DNA from: Euryodendron excelsum | Lineage: Eukaryota; Streptophyta; Magnoliopsida; Ericales; Pentaphylacaceae | Direction of reading: 5' to 3' | DNA: 64,000 nt | Assembly (NCBI GenBank): GCA_033060915.1 | Contig: CM065394.1 | Location: 23,341,501-23,405,500, forward strand | Shown here: positions 47,601-58,273 of the stretch, piece after piece | Numbering within the stretch: the first letter of the stretch is position 1 | How the letters are laid out: each line of letters opens with the position of its first letter | Program-made: the position numbers and the translations under genes | The notes under the pieces: model-generated | Databases searched by the model: none | The model's input: only the letters and a program-made list of their open reading frames with translations | What the model was told of the DNA's origin: nothing

Positions 47601-48675
47601 GCTAGAAGATTGAGAATACTATTAGAAGCATCCTTGGGAGGTAACCGGCTTGATACCTAGAGCTGGTGTGGTTCCCAGAGGCACTTGCATGCCTAGGGGC
47701 AAAATGGTCATTTTGATCAGATAGTCCTAGAATTGGTCTGGAACCTACCAGAAGGCACTTGAACATGCTGGATCGTCATTGGGATGATTTTGGAAAGGTA
47801 AACTTACCGCTCTGAGGACTTACGAACTTTCTCAAGAAGCGTGCCAGAAAAGGCCTAAGGGGCAGTTTGGTCATTTTTCATCGGAGTGGGCTAGCAAGCA
47901 TTGATGTTAACCTGAGTTTTAAGTGTTTTCGTCACTCTGACGGTTTGTGATGAGTTGGTTTCCGAAGGCATCTCGTCCTTTGGTAAACATGTCACATCTA
48001 AAAGGCAAATTCGGTCCCATGACATAGGGGATTTGTTGACAATTCCCTATGTCGACCTTTTGTGAGTGTTTCCGCCACTCTAAGGGTTACGATGTTTACA
48101 AGTGTTTCCGTAACTCTGACGATGCACGTTCATTTTGAAAACTACCAGATCTCAGGAAGTTGCTAAGTGGATTTATCATCTGAGGAATTAACTTTCTCGA
48201 AAGATGTGTCGAATAACAGATATTCTTCATTGGCGGGCTAGCAGGCGCCAAAGGTGAACTGTTCTACCATCTCGGGGACTTGGGTTCGGTCCCAATCGAC
48301 GGGTTTGAAGGGACTTACCATTCTAAAGAGTTTTCTCTGAAAACGTGCAAACTAGAGAGACTTACCGCCTAAGGATCAACTTTCTTGAAAGGCGTGCCGA
48401 ATTTGATTTGAATTGTAACTGGATTTGAAATTGAATTTGAGATTGAAATAAAAACTTGCCATCTTCAGGAAGGCGTGCCAACTGGAATAGGACTGAGCAA
48501 TGCCACAAGGGTATTTTGGTTATTTTGCCTCATTGGGTTCGACTGGCTCGCGAAGCTATTGATTGATTGGATTGAGTCTGGAAAATTGATTTGGACTTAA
48601 ATGTGTCTATATCGGTTTAACTATGAGTCTGGACGGATCGGAGATTACCGAGCAGGCAAAAATGGGGTGCCTACA
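44643..48675 (-). mobile_element. LTR-A copy A3, 3' LTR of a truncated Tat element
   Basis: On the minus strand it runs from TGTAGGCACCCCATTTTTG (48675) to GCGACA (44643), 4.03 kb. A polypurine tract precedes it at 48676-48692, so it is a 3' LTR and the element continues to the right. The flanks GATGT and GCTAC differ, as expected when the other LTR is missing. The promoter (palindromes near 47040-47101, TATA on the minus strand at 47005-46999) and the low-complexity region at 45.2-46.6 kb are retained. Confidence 0.85.
46999..47101 (-). promoter_or_regulatory. LTR-A promoter of copy A3
   Basis: GCGCCACTGCTAGTGGCGCT (47082-47101) and weaker copies lead to a TATA box at 47005-46999 read on the minus strand. 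The arrangement is as in A1. Confidence 0.55.
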
Positions 48676-48692
48676 GCTACCCTTCTTTTTCT
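48676..48692 (-). other. Polypurine tract of the LTR-A element
   Basis: The minus strand reads AGAAAAAGAAGGGTAGC directly before the LTR start TGTAGG. It fixes the element's orientation as minus. Confidence 0.65.
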
Positions 48693-48875
48693 GTTTTTAC
48701 TTAACAAAGGTAGAAAATGATAAAGTAAGAGTCCCATGTTGACCGCGAGGTGATCGGAGGAACGGGCTTTGAAAATTTTTGAAGACTTGTACTTTGAAAA
48801 TGGATATCCGGCCTAAGGGGGCATTTGACATTGGGCTTTGGTGGGAAAAGGGCAAAGCTAGCCAAATTTGACACT

Positions 48876-48960
48876 GGTGCCACTAGTAGTGGCGTCAGGT
48901 TTAAGATAAACTTGGCACCACTGCTAGTGGCAGCAATGGCACCAGGTTCTGGAATAAAAA
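48876..48960 (+). promoter_or_regulatory. Candidate promoter of the antisense DUF7745-like gene
   Basis: A dyad with arms GGTGCCACT/AGTGGCGTC around AGT (48876-48896) matches the LTR-A promoter palindrome at 22042-22062 at 20 of 21 positions. A second copy is at 48914-48934. A TATA-like AATAAAAA follows at 48953, 191-194 nt before the splice donor at 49146/49147. Confidence 0.6.
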
Positions 48961-49146
48961 CCAGCAAATTTCAGACTCGAAGCTTGCGGTTTATGAGGCT
49001 TTGAGAGAGAGTTTGTGAAGGATTTTGAGTGTTAAGCTGTGTGCATTGAAGGAGTGACTTTGGGGATCGTCGAAGAAGTGCCGAAAGTGGTCACCGTCAC
49101 TGGAATAGTTGCTGGAGAAGAAGATTTCATCAGAGAACTTTAAAAG

Positions 49147-50435
49147 GTAAATTTTTGGTTTTGTGTTAATTTTGATGTATAGAACTCCGTTTGAGTCGTG
49201 TAAATAGTTGAAACTAATACTTTGATGTGTTTTGGACATACTAGTGGAGTTATTTTTGCGTTTTGACACTTATTTGATTGAATTTGAGTAGTTTTGGACA
49301 ATTTATGTAAAAAGGGTTTCTATAGGAATTGAAAATTTACTCTTACAGCTTTGGGTATTGAATTTTTCGACTAGATTTTTAGGCTATGTGCCTTAGAAAA
49401 ATGTGTTTAACAGCCGTATGTAATTTTCTAATTTTTTGAAAACTTCGTGAATTTTTTATTTTTCAAAAAATAAAAAAATAGGTTGAAAAATAAGAAAAAT
49501 TAGAAAAATAATGGAAAATTTTAACTTTAATCCCTAGAAAAATGTGAGAATATTTAGAAAAAATTTGAAGTGGTTTTGAAAAACCTTTGCAACAATCTTG
49601 AAAATCTTTAAATTTTTGTAAATTAAAACATGTCTTTGAATTTTTGAAAACATGCACAGATTCTTTTGTGTGCGTTGGTATTATGTGATTGTGATATTGT
49701 GAAATGCATTGTTTGTGTTTTGTGTCGTGGGCGTTGTAGGGACCATTTTTAAATGAAACTCTACCAAAATTTTTTGAAATTAAGAGGACCTTTCTGGCAG
49801 AGAAGGCCTTAAGAAACTCAGGGAGGCCTAAAACTAATGAAAGAAAAATTTAGGAAGAATTTTGAAAATGGAATTTTGAAAACTTTTGAAGGAAAAATTT
49901 TAGAAAATTTGAAAATGAATTTTGACTTTAGAAAACTTGGGAATTGATAAAAATTTTGGAAGATTGAAAACTTGAGAATTTTTAGGAATTGATTTTGAAG
50001 AAGACTTTTTAGAGAAAAAAGTTTTGGAAAACCTTAAAACTTGATTGGAAATAGAAATCCTTTGGAGTAGAAGCTTGACATAAACTTATATTGAAAATTT
50101 TTGAGATTTAATTTCAAATGAACTTTTGAATTCAAGTTAGAAACCATTTTGATTTGAAATTTGGACAAAACGTGTAGAAAATTCGCTTTGACTTGAAATT
50201 GACTTTTTGAAGACAAAATATATAGAACATTCATTTTGACTTGAAATTGAAAATCTTTTGAAAGAAAAATGTATGGGAAATTATTTTGAATTGAAACTTG
50301 ACTTTTAAAATCAAAATATGTAGGAAATTCATTTTAACATTTGAAACCTTGATTTTCTCCATTTTTTCCTTTTTATACCTCTGACCCTTTTGAGCTATAC
50401 TTACCATATATCAGCATTCTTACCTTGACTTTTAG
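49147..50435 (+). other. Candidate leader intron of the antisense DUF7745-like gene
   Basis: The donor is TTTAAAAG|GTAAATTTTTGG and the acceptor ACCTTGACTTTTAG, one base before ATG 50437. The 1289-nt interval is rich in GAAAATTTTGAA-like sequence, and its last 100 nt is pyrimidine-rich. The donor region resembles that of the PMD-like gene (CATC(A/G)GAGAAC shortly before the site in both). Confidence 0.6.
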
Positions 50436-50436
50436 T

Positions 50437-51983
50437 ATGGCTGAAGCGATTTTGAGTCGGCTGAGAGTTTGGCATGACAACTATCCTCCAGACAAGCAGG
50501 CCATCTTTCGGTTTTCTCCTCACGAGTATGGTTGTCTCTTTTCCACTTTGGGGAGTTCGAGCTTACTCCCATTCCTCACACGTATGGTTTTCTCCTTGGT
50601 TTCTGAGATGATTCTGCTGACATTATGCAACCTATCTTTCCTAACAGTTGGATCACGATTGTTTCCTCCTAGCTTAGACTCCGACGTGCAATTCTTTTGT
50701 CTTCCTTTCTGCCCCAGTTTCCTTGCGTTCCATTGGAGTTCCTATTTTCCCACTTTGAGTTTGTGACAGGTATGAGAGCTTATTTGGGTGATTGGCATAC
50801 TTCTTAGGACTGGTTTATTTCTCACATGGTTGCTCTAGCTTTGCTTCTTCTGAACTTCTTAATGTTTCCACAGGGAGATAATTTGGTTGACTGCCGATTA
50901 CGTGTATTACTCGCCAAGGTTTGTGAGGGGCACTCCTATGCTTCCATGGCTGCGGGGGAGACCTTTGTGAGCTTTACTAGATTTCAATAGAGGGTTGATG
51001 CTCACTTTGTTGGATGCACTGCGCTCTTCCAGCTCTGGGCGATCGGGCACTTATTTATTACTCCTTTATTCCAGCATACATGGTACCCCGAGCTTGACCA
51101 TATACGCTTGCTAGTGAGATCTCAGAGAGCTATAGTGGATGATGAAAGGTTCCCACAGACTGCCGCGGCATGGGCTAACTACCTTCGAAGCATGAGATCA
51201 GACACGGTCAGGTGGTATTTAGGAGTGGTCGGTAGGTACTGCTTGAGAGTTTGACCTTTTGAGAAGGCCTTCGTGGCCTTAACGGGCCTATGGGGCATTG
51301 TCCCCTTCTTTGAGATTTGTTTTTTGTGACAGCTCAGTAGGAGTCAGGACATCCCTTATCTGGCATCGGCGATAAAGTTTACCCTTGTCTTTGAGGCGAT
51401 GCTTTCAAAAGTATTAGTAGAGAGAGTCATAAACACATATAGATCTTTGCTTCATCACATGGATGTTGACATGCCATTTTCTGACATGCCCTTTGGGACT
51501 GAGAACTACCATTATTGGCTCCGACGATATGTGTTAGGTCTTAACAAGTTTGGGGATCTACTCTTGGAGACTCCTTTGTCCCCCATAGGATACACAGACT
51601 TCTTGACAGCTATGATTGTTCAGGGACGTCGTCACATGTGGCAAAACTGAAGGTTGATACATGTGTTGTACAATCAATTGAGGACTAGAGATACAGAGGT
51701 AGCTTCCTTAGAGATACAATTAGCAGTGGCCAGATCGACACACGATAGCCTACCCTTGAGTGTTGATATTTGGCCGTTGCGGGAGACTGTGGAGTCCCTT
51801 ACCCAGGAGAGGGATATATTTCTAGCTAGATGTGCAGAATATGAGCAGGGTCGGCTTGGATCATTAGTGGTTGGTGCTTCTTTGAGTGCTCCTCTTACGG
51901 ATGGCAGGTCGGTTGATCCTTCCTTTGGTGATTCTTCTTCTGATGATGACGGAGAGCGTTACATTTTTGCTCCTCGTTCCTAG
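50437..51983 (+). pseudogene. Antisense DUF7745-like gene of the LTR-A Tat element
   Basis: It runs opposite to the LTR orientation of its element, with its start nearest the 3' LTR. The N-terminus MAEAILSRLRVWHDNY is followed by RFSPHEYGCLFSTL and, after a one-base shift, GEFELTPIPHTYGFLLG. The same frame then continues through several stops: VALALLLLNFLMFPQGDNLVD, quoted here only in outline, a GETFVSF block, and CTALFQLWAIGHLF followed by IKFTLVF. It ends with a separate coiled-coil tail (ETVESLTQERDIFLARCAEY) and an acidic SSDDDGERY end. The ELTP...LLG, LFP...GxVD and GCxxLxxLW spacing resembles DUF7745 proteins found in many plant retroelements; no biochemical role is known. It is clearly inactive. 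I chose ATG 50437 over 50425 because the splice acceptor lies between them. Confidence 0.55.
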
Positions 51984-52039
51984 ATTTGTTAATTCCTATA
52001 TTTATAGCGAGACAGATTTCATTTTAGTATTTTTTACTT

Positions 52040-52535
52040 TTATTAAGAGTTTTGATACCCTCCTTGGTAGTTATGGGAGTTTGAAGTCCCCTTATTCCTC
52101 CACCCAAAGTTGGGATGATCTCTCTATCCCGGGTTGTATATGTTAGAATAAGGGTTGCCCCCTACTCTTAGGTATTGGCCAATTGCATTAACTTGGCCAT
52201 GCAAAGTCTTCTTCACACCCGGAATGATTGGGCATGAAGAGGTGTTATGCTTTGAAGTTTCACACACAAGACAACATGTTTCTCTTATCTCTCCACTCTC
52301 CACCGATTGAACCATTTTCACTTCAAGAGCCTCTAACTTTCTTGTCAAGGTGGCTACCCTAACATTGACATCATCAACTTCCTTGAGTTGACATCTTCTT
52401 ACCCCTTGTTGAATTGAGCAACTCTCGGGGTTTTAGGTCCTAGTAAGTGCCCAATCTCTAGCCTTATTTGCCAAGGTGTCAAAGTAATCATAAGCCTCAT
52501 GGGATTGTTTGTCAAAAAACGTCCCCGCACACATG
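52040..52535 (-). pseudogene. Athila gag, C-terminal part with CCHC zinc knuckle
   Basis: The knuckle CLVCETSKHNTSSC (CX2CX4HX4C; 52232-52273) would bind RNA in the nucleocapsid. It is followed by QVNAIGQYLRVGGNPYSN and a YNPG motif, the classic Athila sequence downstream of the knuckle. A stop follows YNPG and the frame decays toward 52040, where Tat-element sequence begins. The upstream half of gag is at 57426-58268, separated by a solo LTR whose TSD (ACATG) is at 52531-52535. Confidence 0.8.
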
Positions 52536-55500
52536 TGTCGTGCCTAGATTTTTTGCACTTGAGGAATACACACACAAGCGGAAAAAATATTGTACTCTCT
52601 CGTTAGAACTCACCCTCCTAGAAGAATAAGTCCGACTAGGTTTGAATTGAAAATTAATTTGAATAAAGGGCTTTTGAAAAACAATTGGAGTCACCACCTA
52701 ACTTGATTAAGGTGAGTTAGGTCACCTAAAAATTAAGCACAATCCGAAGACTACACTTAGGGTTTTTGAAAATGATTTTGAAAATACTTCCTCAAGAGAG
52801 GATTTTTAGAAAAACAGGTTGTTTGGCAACCTTTAGAAAATAATTAAGCCCTTTTTGAAAATAAACTCCATTTTGATCTTTCGAAAACAGTGATCTAGGT
52901 TCGGAGGTTGGTTAAGTGTAGGGAAGACGCACTAAGCCATTACTCTACCCCGCCCTTGCAGTACTTACATGTCTATTTACCCTAGATTCACCTATGAGAG
53001 TCTTCAACTAACAAATGTTCAATCCTATTCACTTTAGAAAACAATTTTAAAAAGAATGATGCATGAGATGTAAGTGCAAGAAAAAGAGCATTGGAAAATA
53101 GATTTGGAAAAGAAGAATTGAAGTTTGAAATTGGAAAGAAAGTTTAGAAATTGAAATTGAGGATTGAAAATAGATTATGGAATTGGAGATTTGAAAGAAG
53201 TTGTGAAAATAGAAGCTTGAAAAAGGTTGTGGAATTTGACATTTGAAAAAGGTTGTGACCGCACCCATGAGGGTTGCCTACGTATCATTTTTGAGTAATC
53301 AGATCAATTGTAGTTCGAACAAGAGTCCGATAGAAAATAGAAGATTTGATTCGAAAAAGGAGTTGAATTGGAACTTAGATTTGATTTGAATTTAGAATAA
53401 AGGATTGGAAATTGGAATTTGGAATTGAAAAAATTGGACCTTGATTTGGAAAGAAGAAAGATTTGGACTTGTTTTGGAAAGATTGAGATTTAGGAAACCT
53501 AGACTTTAGGAAAGATAAGATTTAGGAAAGACTCGAATTAGGAAATTTTCGTTTTAGGAAAGTTTTGTTTTAGGAAAGATTTCAAATTAGGAAAGGTTCA
53601 AATTAGGAAAGTTTCGTTTTAGGAAAGTTCCATTTTAGGAAAGTTTTGAAATAAGAAAGGTTTCATTTTAAAAAAGTTTTGAATTAGGAAAGTTTTGATT
53701 TAAGAAAGTTTTGAATTTAGAAACCTTTGAAATAGGGAAGTTTTGAAAGTTGGAAAGTTTAGAATTTAGAAAGTTTTAGATTTGGAAAGATTTGAAGTTT
53801 AAGAAAGTTTAGAATTTTAGAAAGATTCAAAGTTTGAGTTTTGGAAATTCTTGAAATTAGAAAAGGTTTGAGTTTAAGAAGGGTTTGAAAACTAAGATTT
53901 GGAAAGTTAAGTTTTGGAAAGGGATGGAATTAAGAAAGGTTAAAAGCTTAAAGTTCAAGGAGAGATTTGAAAATTTTAGGAAACTTATGGTTTAGGAAGG
54001 TAGGAAATTAGAAAAGATTTAGATTAGGAAGGATTGAGATTCCTATTTCCTAAAACAAGGGATTGGATTTTGTTTCTAAAAAAAGATGTTTTGATTTTGT
54101 TTCAAAAAATGGAGGATTAGACCTAGTTTCCTAAAGGGAAGATTGGATTTGGCTTCCTAAAGGGAAGATTAGATTTGACATGAATTTGGAAATATGGAGT
54201 TTTTAGAAATCCTAGTTTTGGGAAGACTATAGTTTTGACGTAGAAAAGAGGTTTTGAAAATATATATAATTTTGATGTAGAAAACAAGAGATTTTGGAAA
54301 CTTAGGTTTTGAGGCCAAAATAAGGGATTGGAAATCATGTTTTTGGGAAGGAAATTTGGGGTTCCCTAATTGTTGGCTATAAGGTTTAACTTTGACTCTA
54401 AGGAAAGAGTTTTTGGAAAGTGAGTTTTTAGAAATGGAGAAATTTGGAAGGAAATCCTAGAGAGGAGTTTTTAGAAAGTGAATTTTGAAAATAGAGTTTT
54501 TGGAAAGAAATCCTAGTAAGGAGTTTTTAGAAAATGAATTTGAGAGGAGTTTTAGAAAGAAGACTTTGGAATAAGCTTTTAGGAAAGAGTTTTTAGGAAA
54601 GAGATTCAGGGAGAGAGTTTTCTAAGAAGAATCCTAGGGAGTGTTTTAAGAAAAGGAATTTTGAAGAGAGTGTTTTGGAAAGGAGTTGAAAAGGAAGTTT
54701 TGAAAATAGATTTTTGGAGGGAGTTTTTGGAAAACAATTTTGGAAAGGAATTTGAAGAAGGAGATTGGAGAGAGTTTTTAGAAAGTATATTGAAAGAGAT
54801 GTTTTTAGAAGGAGAGATTTGAAAAGAGAGTTTCTAGAAAGTATACAAAATATCTCACTTTCCTAAAGCGATTCTAACCATAAGAAGGTTAGAACCACTT
54901 TAAAATAGTGGTTTTGAAAACAACAATGTTTTGAAAATATGGACCATATTGGTCACTTTAAATATAACACTTTCCTAAAGCAAACCTAGCCATGGAAAAG
55001 CTAGAATCACCTTAGGATTGTGATTTTGAAAACAAGCTTTAAAAAAAGAAGATTTTGATGTTGATGCAAGTTTTGAAAACCATTTTTGATGCAAGCTTTT
55101 GAAAACGAGTTTGAAAACGAATTTTAGAAGAATGCAAGATCATGATATGCACAATGCAAATTGCGGTCGTGAACATACAAGGTTAAGGCTTCACCACATA
55201 ATCAAGGGGCCCGAACCCACGTGGTCTTCGGTTAGACTAAAAGAAAACCCCCGACACGGTGACTCTCCAATAGCCTAATCCTACACATGGACCGATAAGT
55301 CTCTTGTTTCAAGCATGCAAAGAAAGGAGGGAAGAAGATAGGGGATTAAAATAGAAAAAAACCCAAGTGGGTTAGGAGAGAGAAGAGAGGGGGGAAGATG
55401 TGTAAACATAAATAAGAAGTCTACCTTGTGTCTTCTTAATTTTGCTTAGCTTTGCGCACTTTGCTTTGCTTGTCTTACTTTATTCTTCACTTTAGTCTTC

Positions 55501-57420
55501 AAGAGTTTGTCTTCAATCTTCAAAGCTTTAGATTGCAGCACTTCAAGTCTTCAAAGGAGGCTTTGGAGGCTAGTGTATAAGTGTATAGAAGTGTATGTCA
55601 GTGTATAGGAGGCTAGGTTTTGTGTTTGAAGGTTAGGGTTTAGAAAACCTAAGGAGACTAGGGCTTAAAGAGGCTACGAGCTCTGTATCTCGAAAACTAG
55701 GGTTCTTAGACTGTGTTTGCAGACCTCCCTCACGCTGGAAGAGGCTCTATATTTATAGACAAGGGAATGACCTAGCGCTTGTTGTAGTGGCGCCAGGCCA
55801 AAAATGCTCCTAGTGGCGCCAGCCAGTTAGGAAAGTTTTAAGGTCGGCAAGCAACGTATCTTAAGAAGATTTGGGCGCTTGTACTAGTGACTATCATGCA
55901 ATTTTTAGCCTGGCTTCACTAAGAGTGAATCTAGAAAGTCTGAGAATGATTTGAAGGGGCCGAGAATGACCCGGAGGGTCAAAGAAAGACAGGAAGACTT
56001 AGAATAGTGTCCCAGAGGTAGTAGACTTGAAAAAGGATGTCAGGGTTTGTTAGAAGGGTTAATCAGGCCATCAGGGGCAAAACGGTCAATCGGGCCGGAA
56101 AGCTGTCGGAACGGACTCAGAATGTCCCGAAAGAAAGCTCAAGGTTTGGAAACATTATTCAGAATGTTCCCAAAGGCTACCGGTTTGATACCTAGAGCTA
56201 GTGTGGTTGGAAAAGGCGACCAGCCCACTAGGGGCAAAACGGTCATTTTGCACCGGGTTTACCGGAACCGACTCAGAATGATCCAGAAAGATAAAGGAAG
56301 GTTGAGAACACTATAAAAAGCATTCTCAGGAGATTACCGGTTTGATACCCAGAGTCGGTGTGGTCCCCGGGGCGTTCGAATGCCTAAAGGCAAAATGGTC
56401 ATTTTGACTGGAAAGTCTCGGAATTGACCCGAAACTGACTAGCTGGCACCTAATCATGCCGGATCATCTCTAAGACGGTCTTGGAAGGGGTGGACTTACC
56501 GTTCTGAGGACTTGGGTATTATCTCGAGAAACGTGCCAAAAAATGGCCCTAGGGGCAGTTTGGTCATTTTTCACCGAAGTTAACTGGCAGGCACTAGTGT
56601 TGACCTAGGTTTTGAGTGTTTCCGCCACTCTGACGGCGGTCTCATGATACGGGGGTTTGTTGGCAATTCCCTATATCGACCTGCTTGCGAGTATTTTCGC
56701 TACTCTGACGGTTGCGATGTTACGAGTATTTTCGCTACTCTGACGGTTCGCGATCATTCCATGACTGCCTAATCTCGGGAAGCTGCTAAAGGGACTTAGT
56801 GCCTGAGAAGTCAGCTTTCTCGGAAGGCGCGCCGAAACAGACATTTTTGCATTGTGGGCTAGCAAGCGCCAAAGATAAATCGTTCTACCATCTAGGGGAC
56901 TTGGAGTCTCGTCCCGGTCGACATGTTTAAAGGGACTTACTGTTCCGACGAGACTTTCTTCAGAAAATGTGCTGGATTGGATAGACTTACTGTCTTGAGG
57001 AATCAGCTTTCTCGAGAGAGGGACTCGAATTGGAATTGGAAAAGAAATTGGAAAGGAGTCTTACCGTCTTTGGAAAGACGTGCCCATTGGAATATGAAAA
57101 GGGGACTTACCGTCTTCGGAAAGACGTGCCTATTGGAATTAGAAAGGGGACTTATTGTCTTCGGAAAGACGCGCCTGATAAAATTTAGAAAAGGGACTTA
57201 CCGTCTTTGAAAAGATGCACCTGATTTGGAATTGGACCGAACAATGTCCCTGAGGGCATTTTGGTCATTTTGCCTCTATTTGGGCCTGGTGGGCCGCAAA
57301 GCGAAGGATAGACGGGATTAGACTTAAAGAGTTGATTTTGATTGGAATACGTCTATATTGACTTAAGTACAAGTCTGGATAGACCATAGACTGCCGAACG
57401 GTTAAAAATGGGGTCTTACA
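52536..57420 (-). mobile_element. Solo LTR-A copy A4, 4.89 kb, perfect TSD
   Basis: The plus-strand edges are TGTCGTGCC at left and GGGTCTTACA at right. ACATG flanks it exactly on both sides (52531-52535 and 57421-57425), and Athila gag resumes on both sides. It includes the low-complexity region (53.1-54.8 kb), a TATA box on the minus strand at 55757-55751, palindromes near 55770-55820, CATTTTGCCCC-type repeats at 56.0-56.6 kb and a 46-bp tandem array near 57.06 kb. Confidence 0.92.
57035..57230 (-). repeat. 44-47-bp tandem array in LTR-A copy A4
   Basis: TTACCGTCTT-type cores recur at 57061, 57108, 57152 and 57198, each followed by GGAAAGACGTGCC. It is the counterpart of the 80-bp array in A1 but has a shorter unit. 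Confidence 0.75.
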
Positions 57421-57425
57421 ACATG

Positions 57426-58268
57426 GACTTGACAAATTGCTTAAGTTGGGGTGTCAAAGAAGAATAGAATGTGTTAACAACATCCTAATTGGAAAAACTG
57501 TGATGAGGACAAGAATTTAAGAGGTCTTTGAAACTCTCCCAATATTGAAAGAAAGTTTCCCCCAACATAGGAGAAAACTGAGAAATTTGCCTCCTCATGG
57601 CTTCGGTTCGATTTTCGAGAAATAATTTACTCAAAAATTCTCCTTAAAGAGTAGCCCAAGATTGAATAGACATGGGCCGCAATGAGTTAAACCAAAGCTT
57701 GGCCTTGTCTTTCAAACAAAACGGGAAGAGTTTCAACAAAAATACTTCCCTTGGACATGAGTTGTCCATTGCAATCGAACAAGCATCCTTAAATTCCTTA
57801 AGAAAAATATAAGGCTATTCTAAATCCATTCCATGGAATTGAGGCAACATTTGCATCATTCCCGACCTAATGTTTAAAGTGTTGTGGCGGGGCGGAAAAA
57901 CAATGCACGATGTTGGTGCTTGTCTTGGTGGGTTTAGGTAATCCCTTAGAGTTCGTAGAGGGGGAACCGCCACGTCACCATGGTTGCTCCCTCTCTCAAA
58001 CTCCTCATTACCATCTGCGTTAAGTTGGATATTAGGATTAATGGGTTGAACATTAGGTAAGCCTGGTTCATTTAGATTTTCCATTAGGATGAAACCTAGG
58101 TCGACCACTAATGGTAAGCTAGGTGTTGGTGAAGATGTGTTTGTGCTGTCATTGCTCTCAATGCTCTTAATACTCTCAATTCTCACAAGATGACGGTGTA
58201 CGTCCCTAGTGAAAAATGACATGCAAGAATGAATGCACACATAAAGTTGGACCATTTGGGTTGTTCAG
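57426..58268 (-). pseudogene. Athila gag, N-terminal and core part
   Basis: The capsid precursor of the minus-strand Athila element. An open stretch from about 58255 to 57815 contains NEPGLPNVQPINPN, VPPLRTLRDYLNP and LPQFHGMDLE. After a stop, the frame continues as FKDACSIAMDN, VFLLKLFPFCLKDKAKLWF and RRQISQFSPMLGETFFQYW, the core retrotransposon-gag pattern of Athila (long spacing with KAKxWFNSL). Further stops occur. The 3' continuation lies beyond a solo LTR at 52040-52535. The 5' side is cut by another solo LTR at 58274, so the true start codon is uncertain. Confidence 0.85.
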
Positions 58269-58273
58269 CACAT

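Noticed and set aside
50769..50873. Possible intron (GACAG|GTATGA to TTTCCACAG) in the DUF7745-like gene
   Set aside because: The interval continues the same reading frame with family-like residues (hydrophobic segment before LFPxGDxxVD), so it is better read as coding with one stop.
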